Assembly (NCBI GenBank): GCA_022747635.1 | Contig: JAKTNV010000004.1 | Span: 23,405,679 to 23,469,678 of the forward strand | Source of the DNA: Hetaerina americana | Taxonomy: Eukaryota; Arthropoda; Insecta; Odonata; Calopterygidae | DNA length: 64,000 nt | Reading direction: 5' to 3' | In this document: one piece after another, positions 60,116 to 64,000 of the stretch | Numbering within the stretch: position 1 is the stretch's first letter | Layout: each line of letters opens with the position of its first letter | Made by a program: the position numbers and the translations under genes | Notes under the pieces: model-generated | The model's input: only the letters and a program-made list of their open reading frames with translations | Told to the model about the DNA's origin: nothing | Database searches by the model: none

Positions 60116-61699
60116 ACAATATATTGGCGGTCGTCCTTACCATTTACATGGGCAATGCACGCTGAATTCAAATGGCACATAACATTTGCTATTGCAATAT
60201 TTATCACATCTACTTTTATCTTCTTCTATCTTCTTTAATCATTCTTGTTATTAAATATTAAAATTTCAATTATATATTCCCTTAGTTACTATGCTAATTT
60301 ATCAAATACAAGATTAAATTATAAAAAAATGACTTGAAATCAACACTAAAAACTGTGTTTACCTGGGACTCTCCCAAGAGTCCCTCTACGTTAAGATACC
60401 CATATTACGTCAGTTGGCGGATTGGTAAAATTTTTAAATTTCCCGATTTCTGCGCTTAAAAATCCATCATGAATCAGTTACGTCGGCAACTTTGCATTTT
60501 GATGTCCGACATGCTCTCTCTGAGTGCGCCTTCAAGTCTACTGGAAGTCATTCTGGTGGTGTATGCACCAGCGAACAATGCCGAATTTGAATCAACCCGA
60601 CGCGTCAACTTTGAATCATAGAAGGAATTCACATTCACTGGACGATGCCCATGGAAAATCTATGGAACTATAATTTGTTTTGCCTATGCCGTACGAATTT
60701 ATATCAATTATTATGTGAAAGGGTGGGTCTAAGAACCTCGTATTCAAAAGACGGATTTCCTATGGCCCCTTCCCTTGGACCAAACCTTGAAGAGGTTCCC
60801 ATTAACCCTTTATTTCTGCAAAATGAAACGATGAGAACACTCCTAGTAGGGTCGCCATTAACAAGTTGGGCGGATTGAGACTCGGTCAAACGATAGTTCA
60901 AATGGCGTCTGTTCCTAGAAGGGGAAAACAGACGATATGTGTAAACGGAGCCTTGAACACAGTGCGGAGGCATTTGAGGGCTCTCGTTCAATTAAATCGT
61001 ATCGTGAAAAACTCAATGGAGGAAAGCAACAGGGAACCACCTCAATATTTTCTTATGAAAAAATGATGACATGAAACAGGTGTTTCAAGATTCAAAGTAA
61101 AATCTAATGTTAACTAGAAGAACATTACGAAAAGCAACTTATTCAGTACTCTCAGAGCATTGATATGGTTCTCCCAAAAGCAGTACACATAGTACATGAT
61201 ATATTCACCAGTATTTTACTTCCTCGTGTAAGACATACCTCTCCATAATATGAGACGCATTTTCCATGAACTAAGCTGAGAAAGGAAAGGTAAGAAGCTT
61301 TGGGGTAGATCGCGAAAAATTACTTATATATTGCATATTTTTATTTTGACATGAAATATATCCTAAATATTTTATGTTTAACTTGCCTAAAAATTTAAAA
61401 TATGTTTTGGGCAATGATAAGCCTAAAATGAATTAATTGCACAAATATCTTTGATACTAAAATTATTCACAATAGTATCGCGTGGAAGCTACGTATATGT
61501 GCGAGTCACCCCGATATTGCAAACGATTTCTGAGGTTAATTGTAGAATATGCTAACTGAGACATATGCCAACTTGGAGTTAGACCAGTTTTTTTTCAGAT
61601 ATGCTTACTAGTATGTAATAAGTATTTGTTCTTTTTATTACGATTGTACTATTTAAGACAGATTTAAGTACAAGTATAGAAAATCATAGAATACAGAAA
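60116..61699. other. No supported gene
   Basis: About 60450-61060 is GC-balanced with open frames on both strands (60645-60878 +, 60704-60991 -), but no domain or splice pattern could be supported. Confidence 0.4.
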
Positions 61700-61925
61700 T
61701 CGATTTGAAAAGTGCACCTGGGTTTTTCCCGAGCAAGTCTCTTTGGGCACCTACAAGCTATGTGACTTTTGGGGTACCAGGTCTTCATGGGAAATCATAA
61801 GCAGCACAGGGTAAGGAATTCGTCCTCCTACCCTGATGCGTAAATTTCACACGACGCCGGGCTTAGTACTGGGTGAACTCTATAATCACCCGCCAAACCC
61901 ACCTTAGGGTTGATACTGTGTTTAT

Positions 61926-61928
<3 letters not shown>
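61700..61928 (+). mobile_element. tRNA-derived SINE, family 2, 5'-damaged copy
   Basis: AAGCTATGTGACTTTTGGGG, TACCAGGTCTTCATGGGAAA, AGCAGCACAGGGTAAGGAA, CCCTGATGCGTAAATTTC and GCCGGGCTTAGTACT align with the copy at 29225-29455. The B box region is mutated (CTGGGTTTTTCCC). It is followed immediately by (TA)n. Confidence 0.85.
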
Positions 61929-61964
<36 letters not shown>

Positions 61965-61966
61965 TT
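61929..61966. repeat. (TA)n microsatellite at the SINE 3' end
   Basis: About 16 TA units follow the SINE body directly, passing into TTTATTTATTTAGGG. Confidence 0.95.
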
Positions 61967-62689
61967 ATTTAGGGTATATAGGTGTGTGTGTTATAGAAGC
62001 CCGTATAAAGTGCCATCCTTTTTATATCATTAGTTTTTCTTTTATATAAATGTTTAAAGATTTTACTTGGCTTTGAGAGAAAAGAGAAAACGAAAACACG
62101 AACTTATAGCAAAATATTTAGAAATATTTTTTGAACAAATATCATAGCAAAGAATGCATCAAAAGTAGCAATTAGGCTTTCACATACACAGTAGAATGAT
62201 TTCATTTCTTCTTCTTTATGAAGACCAGCTTCATGTTAGGACGCTAATGTATATCTTTCTGATAAATACGGATCAACACATTAACTTATATACGGAACTG
62301 AGTGAATGATTTTTCCATTCACAGGCATATAAGAGAAAATAGTATTTTTCAACCGTTTCAAACTAACTTTCATGACAGACTTTGAATTGGAATGGATTTA
62401 CGGCCCGATATGATTCTTCTACATAACTTAACGAATCAGAAATTGATGCCTGAATGTGTGCACAGTTTTCTTCAATAAATTAGACATGAAACAAATTTTT
62501 TGCGACACGAGTTTCATGGATTGATCAAACAATGAAAAGGATTAAAGTATTAAAAGTAGGCTAATGTAAACCCATGAATAAACTGCCCTTAATAATATTG
62601 AAAAGGTTCAGGTTTATGACGCCATTTGCTTTCCTTTGGTCCCGAGTCTTTGATGGAGACTGCATGAATGTAATAAACAAAAAAAGAGG
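61967..62689. other. AT-rich DNA, nothing identified
   Basis: No feature was recognised. Confidence 0.45.
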
Positions 62690-63026
62690 GGCCAAAGTGG
62701 GACGGAGTCCACGGTCCCCTCTGTGAAAACATTTCGAGCAGCCTTCGCGACAACTGTACGCTCTCTTTTCCACGATTTGGTACGAAGAGAAATTCACGGG
62801 GAGGTCCTCCTTTCGGCCACGCCCACCAATCTCCCATTCGTCCACTGCCTAAATACAGTTCTCTCTCCACGAAACTGGACCATCCCTAACCCTGGGATGA
62901 CAACGCGAGTATATATATGGTGATAGCAAGTGGAGAAGCTACCATTTTCGCGGTGACGTCGGCCGGAGCCCGCTGGAGCCGGATCAATCCTGGCTCCGTT
63001 GGCTGGGGCGGAGGGATCGACACAAG
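62690..63026 (+). other. GC-rich island, candidate promoter and noncoding first exon
   Basis: The GC-rich segment holds GAGTATATATATGG (TATA core 62910-62918). About 30 nt downstream begins an ATG-free GC-rich stretch that ends at CACAAG|GTGCGG (possible donor at 63027). An untranslated exon of about 62941-63026 would fit with the downstream candidate exon at 63312. Overlapping minus-strand frames (62561-62845, 62589-62870) are not supported. Confidence 0.3.
62910..62918 (+). promoter_or_regulatory. Candidate TATA box (TATATATAT)
   Basis: It lies within the GC-rich island and faces right. TA-rich tracts are common in this DNA, so the motif alone is weak. Its place inside a GC-rich block, upstream of a plausible spliced exon, raises the chance that it is real. 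Confidence 0.3.
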
Positions 63027-63311
63027 GTGCGGTATCATTTGCTTAGTTAAAAAAATTGTTCTTTTTTCTCTCGCTGTGAACCATCCTGATCTTTTTTGAT
63101 CATTCAAGTGAAAATAGTAACCGTAAAAATCTTGTCAAGCCAAGAATTCGCGGCTGAAAGTATGCATTAAATTTGAAGAGAAACTCAAATAAATACGTTA
63201 GCCTATAATATAGCGATGAAATAATTTCCCCAGGATACTGTAACATTTAAATTGGTAAATACTCAACAATTTAGCTGGTTAAAGTAAATTAATGTTTCAT
63301 TTTTCCCACAG

Positions 63312-63368
63312 CTGCGTTCTTTCCAGCCGCGGCCAGTCATGTTCGCCAGCCGAATGACCATCCGAAAG
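63312..63368 (+). CDS. Candidate small coding exon, 5' end of an unknown gene
   Basis: A strong acceptor (TTTCATTTTTCCCACAG, ending 63311) and a donor (AAG|GTGTAA at 63369) bound a 57-nt, GC-rich segment open in one frame: LRSFQPRPV then MFASRMTIRK. Coding may start at the first ATG (63339), which would give a ten-codon first coding exon, or the exon may be internal. Downstream exons would lie beyond about 63400. The frame at 63522-63800 does not join it in phase through any acceptor I could see. No family is recognised. Confidence 0.3.
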
Positions 63369-64000
63369 GTGTAATATGGCATGCGCTATAATAGAAGTTA
63401 TAAAAATTCAGTAAATCACTTAAAATGGAAAAAATATGGAAATATTCAAGTGAGACTTTGAACTCACTTAACTTGAGGAAATAATAATGGCAATTTTCGA
63501 AAAAACTGACAACTGCACCTTTTGAGACAATTCTCCGGCTTGAAAAGACTGATGAAAAGGGCTATAGATGAAACTAATAATCAATCGGAAGTGAAAGGTT
63601 CCAAAAATAGTGGTGATTGGCTTACAAATGACGTTTTGAAGACACCTAACAAATTTTCAACATTTTTCGATTATTCTCGTTGCTCAAATAAAGGACTGGA
63701 AGAAGCACAAAGAATGATTGGTCAACAAAAACAGACTAAGGCTGAAGAAGGGACAAAGCCTCCAATCAGTTCAGTGAGTGGAAACGCTTGTGCTTCTTAA
63801 TTTTCCTGCGATAATCATCTCAAATTTTTGGAGATTTTCTACAAGTCGGAAAATCAGAGATCTTAAACGGGGTTCATGGACAGCAATTCCATGAAGCAAC
63901 AGCTGCCATTCTGCAACGGAAGATGAATCCAGTTTTGAATAGCAACCCAGACTTAAAAAATAAAAACTGACCCATGGGATGAGCCCTTCTGGGAACCTTC
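63369..64000. other. No confirmed exon; one open frame of 92 codons
   Basis: The plus frame at 63522-63800 (Lys/Asn/Ser/Gln-rich, ending GNACAS) has no ATG at its start and no recognisable domain. It may be chance, or an exon of the candidate gene at the window edge. Confidence 0.3.

Overview
The window reads as AT-rich, repeat-laden nuclear DNA from an arthropod, most likely an insect. The evidence is a two-exon cuticular protein gene with a textbook RR-2 (chitin_bind_4) domain, one exon of an insect-type laccase / multicopper oxidase, spliceosomal introns, arthropod-type LINE and tRNA-derived SINE remnants, and many long (TA)n tracts. There are no operons, CRISPR arrays or bacterial features. 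The order cannot be fixed from the sequence.

Coding content is sparse. The one well-supported gene is on the + strand: a 2.4 kb Gly/Ser/Ala-rich exon (33391-35772), a 1198-bp phase-0 intron, and a terminal RR-2 exon (36971-37192), giving 867 residues with a signal peptide and a poly(A) signal at 37717. Its 5' end is unclear because the ATG lies directly after a splice acceptor. About 12 kb away on the - strand, 20996-21206 is a spliced exon with the Cys-rich motif that precedes the first cupredoxin domain of insect laccases; its partner exons were not found. One protein family binds chitin and the other includes the enzyme that tans cuticle, so both could serve cuticle formation, but the sequence does not show co-regulation. 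Two weaker exon candidates are at 43552-43644 and 63312-63368, the latter downstream of a GC-rich TATA-bearing segment that may be the 5' end of a gene running off the right edge.

Most of the rest is mobile-element debris. There are decayed non-LTR retrotransposon pieces (two CR1/jockey-like, eight RTE-like with recurrent 3' ends), two SINE families with several copies each, a 787-bp TIR element with 3-bp target duplications, and two inverted-repeat elements that carry hammerhead-ribozyme cores of the kind known from Penelope-like retroelements and retrozymes. The ribozyme motifs (about 40.2-40.5 kb and 59.95-60.07 kb) and an inverted, apparently templated insertion inside the TIR element (27717-28055 copied from 26694-27000) are the most unusual structures.

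GC-rich islands at 12.8-13.8, 20.9-21.2, 24.1-25.1, 30.0-31.2 and 62.7-63.0 kb stand out from the background. One holds the laccase exon, and two others hold TATA motifs. Their long overlapping open frames are not credible proteins.
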